Shown here: positions 41,968-50,027 of the stretch, in pieces
Layout: each line of letters opens with the position of its first letter
How positions within the stretch are numbered: position 1 is the stretch's first letter
Source of the DNA: Actinomyces sp. oral taxon 171 str. F0337
Lineage (GTDB): Bacteria; Actinomycetota; Actinomycetes; Actinomycetales; Actinomycetaceae
Direction of reading: 5' to 3'
NCBI RefSeq assembly: GCF_005696555.1
Contig: NZ_CP040005.1
Coordinates: forward strand, 248,001 to 312,000
DNA length: 64,000 nt
Notes under the pieces: generated by a model
What the model was told of the DNA's origin: nothing
What the model saw: the letters and a program-made list of their open reading frames with translations, nothing else
Database searches by the model: none
Program-made: the position numbers and the translations under genes

Positions 41968-43584
41968 TCACTGGGGGACGACGACGTGCAGGGCGCCCTC
42001 CTCGACCTCGGCGCGCAGGGTGCGGGTGGAGCCGGCCGTGTCGCCGTCGAGCTCGAAGGGGACGGGGCGGTCGACCTCGATGAGAACCTTCCGGGCGCGG
42101 GTGAGGGTGAAGCCCTCCATCTCCTGGCCGGTGAGGATCTGCGCCCCCAGGCGGGCCCAGTCCACGACCTTGCCGGGGCTGGCCAGGAGCAGGTCGACCA
42201 TGCCATCGGTGGGGGTGGCGTCCGGGAAGAGCGTCATGCCGCCCGTGATGGTGCCGACGTTGCCCATGAGCGCCATGACCATCTGGCGCTGCTCCGGGGG
42301 CTCGTCGTCGAGCGTGATGGTAGCGGTGAAGGGGTCGGGGACCGCGTTCTGGACGGCGGCCACCGCGTAGGCACCCGAGCGGATGACCTTCTTCAGGCCC
42401 GAGTCGGTGGACTCCATGATCTGGGCGTCCAGCCCCATGCCGGCCATGACGACGAAACGCTCCTTGCCGTCGTCGAAGGTGCAGGTGACCATGTCGATGG
42501 CCGTGAGGCGGCCGTGCAGGGCCAGGCGGATGGCGGCGTCGGTGTCCAAGGGGATGGAGAGGTTGCGGGCCAGCAGGTTTCCGGTGCCGGCGGGGATGAG
42601 GGCCATGGGCATCTCGGTGCCGGCCAGCTGGGAGGAGACGGCGCGCACGGTGCCGTCACCGCCCGCCACCATGACCAGGTCGACGCCGGCCTCCAGGGCG
42701 CGGTGGGCCATGGAGCGACCGGGGTCGTCCGGGGTGGTCTCCAGCCAGATGGCGGAACGCCAGCCGGCGGCGTGCACTTCTGTGGCGACCCGACGGCGCA
42801 GGAGCGAGAGGTCGTCGAACTTGGTGGGGTTGTAGATGACGGCGGCGCGCTTCTCGCTGCTGGTGCGCGACAGGCGACGGTTGACCCAGCTGGTGAGGAT
42901 CGCGTCGATGCCGCCGGCCCACAGGGCCAGGTTCGCGAAGGCGGCGCCCAGGAGGAAGCCGCCGATGAGATCGCTGAGCGCCGCCAGGCCCATGTACCAC
43001 TGGCTGACGGCGGTCACGGCGACGGCCGTGTAGCCCAGGACGGTGCCGGTGGCGACCATGGTGCTGCGGTGGTGGGCGCGCGCGAGGGTCACCAGGACCC
43101 AGGAGGCCAGGGTCATCGCTGTGATGTGCGCGTTGGGGTAGGAGTAGGTGAAGGCGGCGATGGAGTCGGAGAAGGCGGAGCCCGGGTCGGGGTGAGCCAG
43201 GTACAGGGCGATGACGAACTGGACGGGGATGCCGGCGGCGGCGATGGTCAGCGAGACGCTCAGACGGCGCATGCGGGCCGAGTAGGCGTAGACGACCCAG
43301 GCCGCGATGATCGCGAGGATGAGGAGAGGATGGGTGAAGGTGGCGAAGGCCTCGGCGAGCTGTCCGGCGGCCGACCGTGGCTGGGTGTCGGGGGTCGGCA
43401 GGAGGGCGTCGATGGCGGGGGAGTGCTGTGTGGCGCTGGGGGTGAGCGGTCCCGGAGCGCTCAGGTAGGTCCAGATGATGAAGGCCAGGGCGAAGCCGAT
43501 GCACAGGATGGCCTCGACATACTTCAGACGCAGCGGGGCGCGTGAAGGTGAGGAGGTGGCGGTATCGCTTCGGGGCCTGCTCAT
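41968..43584 (-). CDS. fused PAP2-like membrane / diacylglycerol-kinase-type lipid kinase
   Basis: 538 aa. The N-terminal about 230 residues have five to six membrane helices (LKYVEAILCIGFALAFIIWT, PLLILAIIAAWVVYAYSA and so on) and a region resembling the PAP2 phosphatase fold (SYPNAHITAMTLAS). After RTSSEKRAAVIYNPTKFDDL comes a DAGK catalytic domain: MVAGGDGTVRAVSSQLAG near residue 305 and ALIPAGTGNLLARNLSIPL, ending with a beta-sandwich (VPFELDGDT). It should phosphorylate a lipid such as diacylglycerol or an undecaprenol-like substrate at the membrane. The PAP2 part lacks an obvious K-x6-RP / PSGH set, so it may be structural only. Confidence 0.87.
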   Translation of the reverse strand: MSRPRSDTATSSPSRAPLRLKYVEAILCIGFALAFIIWTYLSAPGPLTPSATQHSPAIDALLPTPDTQPRSAAGQLAEAFATFTHPLLILAIIAAWVVYAYSARMRRLSVSLTIAAAGIPVQFVIALYLAHPDPGSAFSDSIAAFTYSYPNAHITAMTLASWVLVTLARAHHRSTMVATGTVLGYTAVAVTAVSQWYMGLAALSDLIGGFLLGAAFANLALWAGGIDAILTSWVNRRLSRTSSEKRAAVIYNPTKFDDLSLLRRRVATEVHAAGWRSAIWLETTPDDPGRSMAHRALEAGVDLVMVAGGDGTVRAVSSQLAGTEMPMALIPAGTGNLLARNLSIPLDTDAAIRLALHGRLTAIDMVTCTFDDGKERFVVMAGMGLDAQIMESTDSGLKKVIRSGAYAVAAVQNAVPDPFTATITLDDEPPEQRQMVMALMGNVGTITGGMTLFPDATPTDGMVDLLLASPGKVVDWARLGAQILTGQEMEGFTLTRARKVLIEVDRPVPFELDGDTAGSTRTLRAEVEEGALHVVVPQ

Positions 43585-43787
43585 ACTCGCTCGTCCTTTC
43601 CAGCGGTTGATTGTCCGGAGGGCAGCCTAGACCGTGCGGCTGAGAGCGGTATGTGGGCCGGCTGTGGGTGCCAGACCGGCGGGGCGGCCTGGCGCTGGTC
43701 GGTTCCGTCGGCGGCGCAGGGCAAGTGGCTGTGCGGGGTGACTCAGCGGTCGGGTGCCAAAGGTTGCGGGCCCGGTTTCTATACGGC

Positions 43788-43980
43788 AGAAGACCCACGA
43801 GCGAGCTCGCGGGTCTTCTCACCTCATCGTCGGGGGATTCGGCCTGACGACCTCTTACCCCTTCCTCTTCGAAGATCTCATGAGCAAGCTCATGGTTCTT
43901 CTCATCGTCGGGGTGCTTAGGCCTTCGGCCTGTCGACCCCTACGCGTCAGAAGCGTCATGAGCAAGCTCATGGGCTTCTT
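43788..43980. repeat. three tandem similar hairpins downstream of tRNA-Pro
   Basis: Hairpins at 43788-43819 (AGAAGACCCACGAGC with its mirror), 43871-43902 (CATGAGC-AA-GCTCATG core) and 43949-43980 (AGAAGCGTCATGAGC-AA-GCTCATGGGCTTCTT) are spaced 78-83 bp. Each is followed by (C)TCGTCGGGG or TTGGTCGGGG. A fourth short stem (AGGCCTTCGGCCT) sits in the last spacer. Read on the minus strand they lie directly after the tRNA gene and could be serial terminators. The remaining 43585-43787 holds no recognisable gene. Confidence 0.75.
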
Positions 43981-43983
43981 CCT

Positions 43984-44060
<77 letters not shown>

Positions 44061-44339
44061 TGTGCAGCAGGGGACAGCATAGCCTCCACCCACCGCAGGG
44101 AGGAAATCGGATCCGCTGAGTCCTCCGTCACGTCGCTGTTCGCTCCCTGACGGAACCCGGTTGGCCCGAGGCGCCCACCGTGACAGGCTGCTCATGGCCG
44201 GTCCGCACGTTGGCCCTCCCCGGAGCGCCAGCACCAGTCCGGGGCCGTCATCCTCGGGGCTCTGTGAGCCCACCCGAAGAGACGCGAGGGCCGGAGAAGA
44301 CACCCGCCGGCTACCCGCTGCAGACAGACAAGGAGCCCC

Positions 44340-44888
44340 ATGCGCATTGAGGCCGTCGTCGGCGACATCACCACCGAGAAGGTCGACGCCATCGTCAACG
44401 CCGCCAACAGCACCCTCCTGGGCGGAGGGGGAGTCGACGGTGCCATCCACCGCGCCGCCGGCCCCAGCCTGCTCGACGCCTGCCAGAAGGTGCGGGACAC
44501 CGAGCTGCCCGACGGCCTGCCGGTCGGCCGCGCCGTGGCCACCCCTGGTTTCGACCTGCCCGCCGCCTGGGTCATCCACACCGTGGGTCCCAACCGCCAC
44601 GCCGGCGAGGACGATCCCGCCCTGCTGCGCGCCTGCTTCGACAGCTCCCTGGAGCTCGCTATCCAGCTCGGCTGCACCGGCATCGCCCTGCCGGCCGTCT
44701 CCGCAGGCGTCTACGGCTGGCCGATCGCCGAGGTCGCCGAGGTCGCCGTGGCCCGGGCCCGCGCCGTCGAGCAGCGCTCCCACACCGATCCCGACGCCGT
44801 CGGCCGCCTGGGGCTCATCCGCTTCGTTCTGTCCTCACAGACCAACCACGAGGCCTTCGCCCGCGAGCTCGCGCTCACCGAGGCCTGA
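44340..44888 (+). CDS. macro-domain ADP-ribose-derivative hydrolase (YmdB-like)
   Basis: 182 aa, no leader. MRIEAVVGDITTEKVDAIVN followed by AANSTLLGGGGVDGAIHRAA is the ligand-binding start of the MacroD/YmdB group. AWVIHTVGP and GCTGIALPAVSAGVYGWPI form the rest of the ADP-ribose pocket. Members remove ADP-ribose from proteins or hydrolyse O-acetyl-ADP-ribose. It stands between the tRNA and the VWA gene end; the 44061-44339 space shows no gene. Confidence 0.92.
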   Translation: MRIEAVVGDITTEKVDAIVNAANSTLLGGGGVDGAIHRAAGPSLLDACQKVRDTELPDGLPVGRAVATPGFDLPAAWVIHTVGPNRHAGEDDPALLRACFDSSLELAIQLGCTGIALPAVSAGVYGWPIAEVAEVAVARARAVEQRSHTDPDAVGRLGLIRFVLSSQTNHEAFARELALTEA

Positions 44889-44994
44889 GGCGGCCGGGCT
44901 GCCGGCCTCCCCTCGTCCCTCGAACCGGCGGGGACAATCGACACCGTCGGGGACATGCCGACGCGGCCGGGGGCATCTCGCGCGTCGGGGGACT

Positions 44995-45066
44995 GGAATC
45001 CTGTCCCCGTACGCGCAGACCGTCCCCGGCCGGAAGAGAATGCCCCAGTACGCGTGGGATGCCCCT
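44995..45066 (+). repeat. dispersed GC-rich intergenic repeat, copy B
   Basis: Matches 31459-31531 over about 70 bp: GGAATCC, then CCCCGTACGCGCAG, GTCCCCGGCCGGA and CGCGTGG. Further GGGGACA-type motifs lie just upstream (44929-44990). It fills the space between the converging macro-domain and VWA genes and may also include their terminators. Confidence 0.6.
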
Positions 45067-45091
45067 CCCGTACTGGGACGCCCCGCCGGGC

Positions 45092-46375
45092 TCAGGCGCC
45101 CTCGGCCTCCGCAGCCGCCTGCTCATCCGCCCACCGGCCCAGGTCCTCGCCGTGGATCGCGGCCGCCAGCAGGTCCGGGAAGGCGTCCGGCGTGCAACCG
45201 AAGGCCGGCACCCCCATCGCGGCCAGCCGCTTGGCGACGTCGTGGTTGTAGCTGGGGACGCCGTCATCACTCAGGGCGAGCAGTACGACGACCTGCACCC
45301 CGCTTCCCAGCAGCTCCCGCACCCGTCCCAGCATCTGCTTCGGGTCGGAGTCGTACAGGTCGCTGATGAGGATGAACACCGAGTCCGCCGGCCGCGTGAT
45401 CGTCTGCCGGCAGTACTCGATGGCGGGGGAGGTGTTCGTGCCGCCGCCGAGCTGGGTCCCGAAGATGACGTCGACGGGGTCCGACAGCAGCGGTGTCAGG
45501 TCTGTGACGGCGGTGTCATAGGCGACCAGCGTGGTGCGCAGTGAACGGATCGAGGCCATGACTGCCGCCATGATGGAGGCGTAGATGACTGAGGAGGACA
45601 TGGACCCGGACTGGTCCATGCAGATGGTGAACTCCTTCTGAATGCCCCGATGGCGCCTGCCGTGCCCGATGAGCCTCTCCGGGATGACCGTGCCCAGCTC
45701 CGGCACGTAGTTCTTGAGGTTCGCGGCAATGGTCCGGTTCCAGTCGATGTCGGCCGGCTGGGGCCGTGAGGTCCTCGTGGAGCGGTCCAGCGCGCCGCGC
45801 ACCGACTGCTGGAGCCGGTCGGCGATCCGCTCCTCCACCTCCTTGACGACCTTGTCGACGACCGTGCGCGCCGTCGCCTTGGCCTCCTGAGGAATCATCT
45901 CCGACAGGGTGGCCAACGTCGCCGCCAGGTGCACGTCGGGCTCCACGCCCTGGAGCACCTCGGGCTCCAGCAGGAGCGTCGTGAGCCCCAGGCGGTCAAT
46001 GGCATCGGTCTGCATGACCCGCACCACCCGCGAGGGGAAGTACCTGCGGATGTCCCCCAGCCAGCGGGCCACATGGGGCGCGGAGCCACCCAGGCCCCCG
46101 CGCTCCTTGTCCTGCGGGTCGACGTCGTACAGGTCCGCCAGTGCCGCGTCCATCGCCCGGTGTCCCTCCGACAGCGAGGTGGGGTAGCCACGCGCGTCCA
46201 CGCCCAGGGCCAGGCGCCAGCGCTGCTCAATCGTGGTGGGCTCGACGTCGTCGGCCCGGTCGGCCCGGTCGGCCCGGTCGGCCCGGTCGGCCCGGTCGGC
46301 CGGGCCCGCAGGGACTGCCTGGCCGGCGTGCTGCTCCTGCTGGTTCGCGTCGTCGGTGCGCTCGTGCGTGGTCAT
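45092..46375 (-). CDS. VWA-domain protein of a MoxR-type system (CoxE-like)
   Basis: 427 aa. The N-terminus contains five near-perfect R-A-D repeats (residues about 27-42) encoded by a 9-bp tandem repeat. A helical region (VDPQDKERGGLGGSAPHVAR and WLGDIRRYFPSRVVRVMQTD) follows. The VWA domain starts near residue 245 with the MIDAS motif MDQSGSMSSSVIYASIMAAV, GGGTNTSPAIEYC (the Thr position) and FILISDLYDSD. Last gene of the five-gene operon; it overlaps the DUF5682-like stop by four bases. VWA proteins pair with MoxR ATPases, probably presenting a metal-dependent partner-binding surface. Confidence 0.9.
   Translation of the reverse strand: MTTHERTDDANQQEQHAGQAVPAGPADRADRADRADRADRADDVEPTTIEQRWRLALGVDARGYPTSLSEGHRAMDAALADLYDVDPQDKERGGLGGSAPHVARWLGDIRRYFPSRVVRVMQTDAIDRLGLTTLLLEPEVLQGVEPDVHLAATLATLSEMIPQEAKATARTVVDKVVKEVEERIADRLQQSVRGALDRSTRTSRPQPADIDWNRTIAANLKNYVPELGTVIPERLIGHGRRHRGIQKEFTICMDQSGSMSSSVIYASIMAAVMASIRSLRTTLVAYDTAVTDLTPLLSDPVDVIFGTQLGGGTNTSPAIEYCRQTITRPADSVFILISDLYDSDPKQMLGRVRELLGSGVQVVVLLALSDDGVPSYNHDVAKRLAAMGVPAFGCTPDAFPDLLAAAIHGEDLGRWADEQAAAEAEGA
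46253..46307. repeat. 9-bp tandem repeat inside the VWA gene
   Basis: Five to six consecutive copies of GGCCCGGTC encode R-A-D repeats. Nine-base units cannot shift the frame, so copy-number change would only lengthen the linker. Confidence 0.9.
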
Positions 46376-48831
46376 CGGGTACCTCCCAGGATCATGCTCA
46401 CGGTGTCCAGAACCGCCTCGACGTCGTCGAAGGCCTCCTCAACCGGGCCGCTCCCGTCCGGGGCGGGGGAACCGAGGTCCCGGATCTGCCGGGCCAGGTC
46501 CGTCTTCTGGGGGCTCGGCCACTGGCCGAAGGCTCGTCGCAGTGCGGGCAGGACGTCGACGAAGGCCTGGTCCCCGATGCGCGCCAGCCACTCGTTGAGC
46601 ACCTCGAGCAGGGTGTTGTCATAGCTGAGCAGGAGGATGTCTCCCGCGAGGAAGCCCTCGATCCACTCGGCCTGATCCTCGGGCTGCGTGCCCTGCGACA
46701 GTGCCCGGGACAGCCTCAGGGCGGCGTCGTCGCGGGCCAGCTCCCCGGCGTCCAGGAGCATTCGGGTGATGCGTCCGGCCAGCAGGCCCGGCAGGCTCCG
46801 GGTGGCCAGCGCGGAGCGCAGCGCACCCTTCCACAGCGTCGCGGCCCGCTCGTCCAGAAGACCGATGACTCCCTGGACATCGTCGATCGTCGTACGCAGC
46901 GTGCGGGCCACCTGGGCGTCCACGTTCGCGGCCGCCGCGGACATCCCCGCGCACCCGCGCACCAGGACGGCGCGGGTCACCGCCTCCAGGCTGGAGGTGT
47001 CCGTGCCGCGCACGTCCCCGTAGCGCTGGGAGCGGGCCAGGGCAGGCACCGAGCCCAGCAGCCGGACGATGTCCATCTCGCGGGCCGCCTGCTCGTCGAG
47101 GATCCCCAGCAGCTCGGGCACGACCTCGGACAGGCCGGCCGTCAGCGCCTTCTCCACCGAACCGGTCACCTGCGGCAGGGAGTCGGTGGCGCCCAGCAGG
47201 GCGTTCCCGGCGGCGGAGGCCACCGTGGTGCCGAAGGCCGCGGCCTCCACCACCTGCACGGACATCTCCGGGTCCCACTCGAGCTCCCAGACCTCCTTGA
47301 AGGTGCCGCTCGAGGCCACCCGCTGCCGCCTGCCCCAGGTGATCCCCAGAATCTCCAGGCGTCGCAGCAGCTGGGACTTGGCCAGGTCCCGGGGCTTGCG
47401 CAGGTCCAGGGAGAGTGTCCTGGGAGTCGCCGTGAAGGCCATGCGCAGGCTCTTGGCGGTCGAGCGCAGATCGGCGTCCAGGGGGACCATGGGGACGCCG
47501 TCGGGCACGCTGCCGAGCGCCTCGCCGATGAGGACCTCGCGGGTCGCGGCGGCGGCCCGCACCGTACTGCCATCGCACATGACTGACAGGACCGCCTCGT
47601 TCAGCTCGTCGAGGCCGGCCATGGGGCGCCCGCGCAGCGCGGCGAGGCTCTGGGCCAGTCGCGCCGCCTCAATGATGTGGGCCGAGGAGACCGGCAGGTC
47701 CTGACGGCGCAGCGACGCGGCCACCTGCGTCAGCCAGCGCACGACCGGCCGGTCCGGTGCGGTGAAGAGCAGGTGGTACCAGCCCGGCGACTCCACCCCG
47801 GCGCTGTAACCGCTGCCCCCGGCCAGGCGCTGGTGCGTCCACGGCACCCAGGTCAGCGACGTCCTCGCCTTCGCCATGCCCTTGAGGCGGGCGTTGTCCT
47901 GCGCGACCTTCGGCGGCCTGCCGGCCAGCGCCGGGGCGTGCCACGCCCCGCACACGACGGCGATCCGCTCGTGGCCCGCCCTTCTGGCCGCCCGGAGAAC
48001 CTTGCGCATATGCGCCTCGCGGCGCAGCGTGGCCTCGTCGGTCTCCGGGGAGGCCTCCCGCAGGAGCCCGATCGCCTCGGTCAGTGCGTCGAAGGGGTCG
48101 CCCTCCATACGCAGCTCGACGACGTCCTCCCACCAGGCCTCCGGGTCCTCGTAGCCGGCCAGGCGCGCCAGCTCGGCGATCGGGTCGGTCCGCACCGGCT
48201 GGGCCGTGCCCCGGGTCGCGGTGTCCGCGGTGTCCGCGGTGTCTGCGGTGTCTGCGGTCTCTGACCCACTATCCGCCGGGCCGTCCGTCCCCTCCGAGCC
48301 GCTCGAGCCGCTCGGGTCTTCCGAGCCGGCCGTATCGTCGATGGGCCCCTCGGTCTCCACCTCGCCCTCGGCCCCCGCCTCGGCTTCAGCCTCCGACCGG
48401 GCCCGCTCCCGCTCGGCCTTCCGCGCGGCCAGGACCGCGGCCGCCGGCAGATCCATGAAATGGGCCTGCGCCCCGTGCGCCACCGCCCAGGACAGCGCCT
48501 GCCACTCGGGGGAGAAGACGGCCATCGGCCAGAAGGAGGCCTGCGAGGGATCGGTGTTGTCCCAGGCGAGCAGGGCCACCGGCGGCTCCAGTCCCCGGCC
48601 CGCCCACTCGATGAGGCCATCGGCGTCCGCCGGCCCCTCGATGAGGACGCAGTCGGGCCGGTAGTCCTCCAGCGCTGCGGCCAGGGCCCGTGCCGAGCCC
48701 GGACCGTGGTGACGGACCCCCAGGACCCGCACAGGCGGGCGCGGGTCCCCGGCCCTGGTTGCAGTGCCGCCTGCGGACTCGGCCTCGGCTCCGACGTCGG
48801 CCCCGGAGTCGAGCTCTGCGTCGACGGTCAC
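46372..48831 (-). CDS. DUF5682-like protein (TraB/erythromycin-esterase-like fold suspected)
   Basis: 819 aa. The N-terminal core VRVLGVRHHGPGSARALAAA is followed by DCVLIEGPADADGLIEWAG, ALLAWD and FMDLPAAAV. Later IAVVCGAWHAPAL closes this domain. The R-H-H-G-P-G-S motif and 'C-G-A-W-H' are features I associate with DUF5682. A disordered acidic segment (about 150-215) contains repeated T-A-D units encoded by a short tandem repeat. The C-terminal 450 residues are helical (TFKEVWELEWDPEMSVQVVE). It lies between MoxR and VWA, overlapping both by four bases, so a complex of the three is likely. Conserved His residues could bind metal. Confidence 0.75.
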   Translation of the reverse strand: MTVDAELDSGADVGAEAESAGGTATRAGDPRPPVRVLGVRHHGPGSARALAAALEDYRPDCVLIEGPADADGLIEWAGRGLEPPVALLAWDNTDPSQASFWPMAVFSPEWQALSWAVAHGAQAHFMDLPAAAVLAARKAERERARSEAEAEAGAEGEVETEGPIDDTAGSEDPSGSSGSEGTDGPADSGSETADTADTADTADTATRGTAQPVRTDPIAELARLAGYEDPEAWWEDVVELRMEGDPFDALTEAIGLLREASPETDEATLRREAHMRKVLRAARRAGHERIAVVCGAWHAPALAGRPPKVAQDNARLKGMAKARTSLTWVPWTHQRLAGGSGYSAGVESPGWYHLLFTAPDRPVVRWLTQVAASLRRQDLPVSSAHIIEAARLAQSLAALRGRPMAGLDELNEAVLSVMCDGSTVRAAAATREVLIGEALGSVPDGVPMVPLDADLRSTAKSLRMAFTATPRTLSLDLRKPRDLAKSQLLRRLEILGITWGRRQRVASSGTFKEVWELEWDPEMSVQVVEAAAFGTTVASAAGNALLGATDSLPQVTGSVEKALTAGLSEVVPELLGILDEQAAREMDIVRLLGSVPALARSQRYGDVRGTDTSSLEAVTRAVLVRGCAGMSAAAANVDAQVARTLRTTIDDVQGVIGLLDERAATLWKGALRSALATRSLPGLLAGRITRMLLDAGELARDDAALRLSRALSQGTQPEDQAEWIEGFLAGDILLLSYDNTLLEVLNEWLARIGDQAFVDVLPALRRAFGQWPSPQKTDLARQIRDLGSPAPDGSGPVEEAFDDVEAVLDTVSMILGGTR
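48223..48265. repeat. 9-bp tandem repeat inside the DUF5682-like gene
   Basis: Four to five imperfect copies of GTGTC(C/T)GCG encode the T-A-D repeats near residues 193-204. Repeat unit length equals that in the adjacent VWA gene but the sequence differs. Confidence 0.85.
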
Positions 48832-49949
48832 TGCCCCACCTCATGGCAGGCGCGGTAGAAGTCGGACCAGTCGCGGCGCTCGCGCACCACGGCCTCCAGG
48901 TACTCCGACCACACCACCTGATCGGCCACCGGGTCGCTCACCACCGCCCCGAGGATCCCGGCGGCCACGTCCGAGGGGCGCAGGACGCCGTCGCCGAAGT
49001 GGGCGCTCATGGCCAGACCGTTGGTGACCACCGAGATTGCCTCCGCCGTGGACAGGGTGCCCGACGGCGACTTCAGGCTCGTGCGTCCGTCCTCCGTCAC
49101 GCCCTGGCGCAGCTCGCGGAAGACGGTGACCACGCGACGGATCTCCTCCAGGGCGCCCTCCGCGGCAGGCAGCTGGAGCGCCGAGCCGAGGTCCTCCACG
49201 CGGCGGGCCACGATGCTCACCTCCTCCTCCACCGAGGCCGGCAGCGGCAGCACCACCGTGTTGAAACGGCGCCGCAGCGCCGCCGAGAGGTCGTTGACGC
49301 CGCGGTCGCGGTCGTTGGCGGTGGCGATGAGGTTGAAGCCCCCGTGCGCCTGCACCTCGGTGCCCAGCTCCGGCACCGGGAGGGTCTTCTCGCTGAGCAC
49401 CGTGATGAGGGCGTCCTGAACGTCGGAGGGCATACGGGTGAGCTCCTCGACCCGGGCGATCCGGCCCGTCCCCATGGCCGTCATGATGGGGGAGGGGACG
49501 AGTGCCGCCTGCGAGGGCCCCTCGGCCAGGAGCCGGGCGTAGTTCCAGCCGTAGCGCACCGCCTCCTCCGAGGTGCCCGCCGTGCCCTGCACCAGGAGCG
49601 TGGAGGTGCCGCAGATCGCCGCGGCCAGGTGCTCGCTCACCCAGGACTTCGCCGTTCCCGGCACCCCCAGAAGGAGCAGGGCCCGGTCGGTGGCCAGGGT
49701 CGCCACGGCCACCTCGATGAGACGCCGGTTGCCGACGTACTTCGGGGTGATGACGGTGCCGTCCTCCAGCGTGCCGCCCATGAGATAGGTGACCACCGCC
49801 CAGGGTGAGAGTCGCCAGCTCGCCGGCCGGGTGCGCTCGTCAAGACGAGCCAGGGCGGCGAGCTCCTCGGCGTAGCGCTGCTCGGCGTGCGGGCGCAGCA
49901 GGGGCGCGTTGTCGGTGCTGGTCTGGTCATTGGTCTGGGTGCTGGTCAC
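48828..49949 (-). CDS. MoxR-type AAA+ ATPase
   Basis: 373 aa from ATG 49949. Walker A LLLGVPGTAKSW near residues 93-104, Walker B-like region RIARVEELTRMPSDVQDALI near 165, sensor FNLIATANDRDRG near 210, arginine finger AALRRRFNTVVLP near 230, then the lid. The Walker B acidic pair is E-E rather than D-E, as in some MoxR proteins. MoxR ATPases act as chaperone-like remodelers with VWA partners. It lies between DUF5691-like (78 bp gap upstream) and DUF5682-like (4-base overlap downstream). Confidence 0.92.
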   Translation of the reverse strand: MTSTQTNDQTSTDNAPLLRPHAEQRYAEELAALARLDERTRPASWRLSPWAVVTYLMGGTLEDGTVITPKYVGNRRLIEVAVATLATDRALLLLGVPGTAKSWVSEHLAAAICGTSTLLVQGTAGTSEEAVRYGWNYARLLAEGPSQAALVPSPIMTAMGTGRIARVEELTRMPSDVQDALITVLSEKTLPVPELGTEVQAHGGFNLIATANDRDRGVNDLSAALRRRFNTVVLPLPASVEEEVSIVARRVEDLGSALQLPAAEGALEEIRRVVTVFRELRQGVTEDGRTSLKSPSGTLSTAEAISVVTNGLAMSAHFGDGVLRPSDVAAGILGAVVSDPVADQVVWSEYLEAVVRERRDWSDFYRACHEVGQ

Positions 49950-50027
49950 GGGAGCTCCTCGGTGGCTGACGGGCGGGTGGTCGACGGGCGGTCGGGAAGA
50001 AACAGGGCGTGGTGCGTACGAAGGCGG

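Noticed and set aside
41860..43545. 561-codon plus-strand open frame opposite the lipid kinase
   Set aside because: Gly/Asp/Glu-rich antisense translation; the minus-strand kinase has all DAGK motifs.
43788..43980. Tandem hairpins as a second tRNA or riboswitch
   Set aside because: No tRNA arms or known aptamer core; stems are simple and lie downstream, not upstream, of the nearest transcript.
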